From the NCBI RefSeq assembly GCF_039545135.1, contig NZ_BAABRU010000015.1, positions 1 through 64,000 of the forward strand: a stretch of 64,000 nt of DNA, given 5' to 3'. The notes beneath the pieces were generated by a model. That model was not told where the DNA came from. It saw only the letters and a list, made by a program, of their open reading frames with translations, and ran no database searches. The stretch comes from Herpetosiphon gulosus. GTDB taxonomy: Bacteria > Chloroflexota > Chloroflexia > Chloroflexales > Herpetosiphonaceae. The translations under genes were made by a program, and so were the position numbers. The first letter of the stretch is position 1. Every line of letters starts with the position of its first letter. Shown here one piece after another: positions 62,777-64,000 of this stretch.

Positions 62777-63589
62777 TTACAATTCGACAATCGATAGTCG
62801 GTCGAGCGCAAACATGCGTTGAGCATTGCGCAAGTAGCAGTAGGCATGCAAAATGTGGCGTTTACCCTCGACTGTCAAGCCCATCGGCAGCACACGTCGC
62901 TCAACCGGATCGCCGCCAGCAGTGCGATAGGAGATCATCAACGCTTGGCGGCTGGTCATTGCCGTCGAAATTTCTTGAATCAAGGGGCTTTCTTCGTCGC
63001 CAGGCAACAAGCCGCGCTGCGCTCGCAGCAAATCGGCCAAGGTATGCACACCTTTGCGATACAAAATATCCAGCAAATGCTCAAAAACTGGTCGCAAAGC
63101 CACAACATCGCTCATGGCACGATGCGAGGGCGCTTTTTCGCCTAAATTGGTTGCTAGCGAGGTCAAATTGTAGCGGCGGGCAGTGATGTAGCGCCGCGCC
63201 AACGCCAACGTATCAATAACTGGTGTTTCAAGTGGCGATACATTAATCCGACCTAATTCGCTGGTCAAAAACCCAATATCAAAATAGGCGTTATGAGCAA
63301 CTAAAACCGCTTCGTGAAATAATTTATTGACTTTGGGCCAAACTTCGCCAAAAGATGGTGCATTGGCAACCATTTCGGCACTAATACCGTTTACCGCAAA
63401 CGCAGCGGGATCAATTTCGCGTTGTGGATTTACCAAAAACTCACAGCGATCAATAATCTCGCGACCTTGAATGCGCATTGCCGCCATTTCACAAATGCGA
63501 TGCCCAATTTGAACATCTAAGCCAGTGCTTTCCATATCGAACAACACAAACGGAATGGTGTGCAACGGACGATCAAGGAGAGTATACAT
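62777..63589 (-). CDS. DEDDh exonuclease fused to a WYL-like domain
   Basis: 270 residues if ATG 63589 is used; a longer start at 63625 is possible and neither has a strong Shine-Dalgarno. Residues about 10-175 form a DnaQ-type 3'-5' exonuclease: FDMESTGLD (D-x-E), AHNAYFDIGFL (Asp), HRAMSDV (His and Asp). From about 215 the sequence ALMISYRTAGGDPVERRVLPMGL, ILHAYCYLRNAQRMFALDRLS is the WYL-domain pattern. WYL modules bind nucleic acid or nucleotides and often regulate DNA-damage genes. Possible DNA repair or defence role. Confidence 0.8.
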   Translation of the reverse strand: MYTLLDRPLHTIPFVLFDMESTGLDVQIGHRICEMAAMRIQGREIIDRCEFLVNPQREIDPAAFAVNGISAEMVANAPSFGEVWPKVNKLFHEAVLVAHNAYFDIGFLTSELGRINVSPLETPVIDTLALARRYITARRYNLTSLATNLGEKAPSHRAMSDVVALRPVFEHLLDILYRKGVHTLADLLRAQRGLLPGDEESPLIQEISTAMTSRQALMISYRTAGGDPVERRVLPMGLTVEGKRHILHAYCYLRNAQRMFALDRLSIVEL

Positions 63590-63733
63590 GCGTGCTTCAT
63601 TTCTAGTTCCCAGCGTGGGAAACATTTAACAACATCGCTCGACAATACCTGCAAAGAGTTTGCAAGGTTTATCGTTACTGATTGTCAGTCTAACACGCCT
63701 ATGTGTCAATATTTGTCATTGTTAATAGCTGTT

Positions 63734-64000
63734 TTAGCTATCGTTGTCACTAATATCGGCAACGAGGGCTTTGGCCGCTTGTTGTAAATGGCTTGGGGCT
63801 ACCAACATTTGTAAGCCACGTTGACCAGCACTCAAGCTAATGCGTGAATGCTGAAAGGCACTAAAATCGAGTACAACTGGCATTGCGCGGCGCGTACCTA
63901 AGGGCGAAACCCCACCTTTGAGATAGCCAGTCAAGCGGGTTAATTCCTCGATTGGAGCCATCTCAACCCGTTTATCGCCAAGTGCATCGGCCAATTTCTT
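63734..64000 (-). CDS. ybaK: YbaK/EbsC-family Cys-tRNA(Pro) deacylase, 5' end cut off
   Basis: C-terminal 88 residues of a gene that enters from the right edge. LTGYLKGGVSPLGTRRAMPV followed by VVLDFSAF and ISLSAGQRGLQMLVAPSHL matches the YbaK/EbsC family, which hydrolyses mischarged Cys-tRNA(Pro). The catalytic Lys region lies outside the window. Gap 63626-63733 holds no gene. Confidence 0.85.
   Translation of the reverse strand, partial: KKLADALGDKRVEMAPIEELTRLTGYLKGGVSPLGTRRAMPVVLDFSAFQHSRISLSAGQRGLQMLVAPSHLQQAAKALVADISDNDS

Noticed and set aside
1-64000. Insertion sequences, prophage or integrative element
   Set aside because: No transposase, integrase, phage structural gene or tRNA-bounded att duplication was recognised; the single tRNA-Glu has no repeated 3' end nearby.

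Overview
The window looks like chromosomal DNA from a Herpetosiphon-like member of the Chloroflexota (filamentous gliding predators). This is inferred, not proven. The reasons are: G+C near one half by eye; several very large exported proteins with Thr/Pro-rich linkers (kelch, thrombospondin type 3, F5/8C-GH16, CBM2-GH5, reprolysin-like protease); many single-gene accessory functions; and tRNA and promoter sequences of ordinary bacterial type (TTGACA/TATAAT). I saw no transposase, integrase, phage gene or CRISPR array.

Layout. 1-8 kb: start of a left-edge transcription unit, an MBL-fold hydrolase, a DUF885 protein, a small unknown gene behind a foldable GC-rich leader, two paralogous small secreted proteins with a fossil third copy, modB and modA (no modC), and a lipoprotein esterase. 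8-13.5 kb: Rrf2 regulator and SDR enzyme with a 27-bp dyad, FAH-family hydrolase, Cys/Met PLP enzyme, and a PadR/alpha-beta hydrolase operon. 13.5-29 kb: the secretome block: kelch protein, membrane protein, PAP2 phosphatase, carotenoid-desaturase-like flavoprotein, three-discoidin GH16, cupin, a Fur-box-like controlled membrane protein, a 1354-residue TSP3-repeat protein and a CBM2-GH5 cellulase. 29-34 kb: a minus-strand operon of flavoprotein, MFS transporter, ArsO-like flavoprotein, SigZ-like sigma factor and a 43-residue Cys-repeat microprotein, preceded by ArsR-like palindromic operators. 34-40.5 kb: reprolysin-like protease, response regulator, TgpA-like transglutaminase, TatD. 40.5-48 kb: OsmC, SCP2 and two acyl-CoA dehydrogenases, an Lcp/MpaB-like (DUF2236) protein, and a flavoprotein-ECF41 sigma operon preceded by an exact ECF41 promoter. 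48-64 kb: M20 peptidase, double-GNAT protein, cupin, GT87-like membrane enzyme, Cache-HAMP-STAS protein, orphan THI5-like binding protein, SnoaL, SDR, TMEM175-like channel, PLL-like beta-propeller, RuvC-like protein, a candidate CU-rich small RNA, metallophosphoesterase, tRNA-Glu, RhiA-like protein, exonuclease-WYL fusion and a YbaK-family protein cut by the right edge.

Four signals deserve most attention: (1) five unrelated exported proteins end in the same short tail, approximately [YF]-L-P-[MLW]-[AT]-x-[KRQ], which may be a C-terminal sorting or anchoring signal; (2) the metalloid/thiol-type operon in which four of five products carry vicinal cysteines and the last is a regular nine-residue Cys repeat; (3) an ECF41 sigma gene with its textbook promoter; (4) a short minus-strand RNA with a consensus promoter, an all-pyrimidine 5' segment and an intrinsic terminator.
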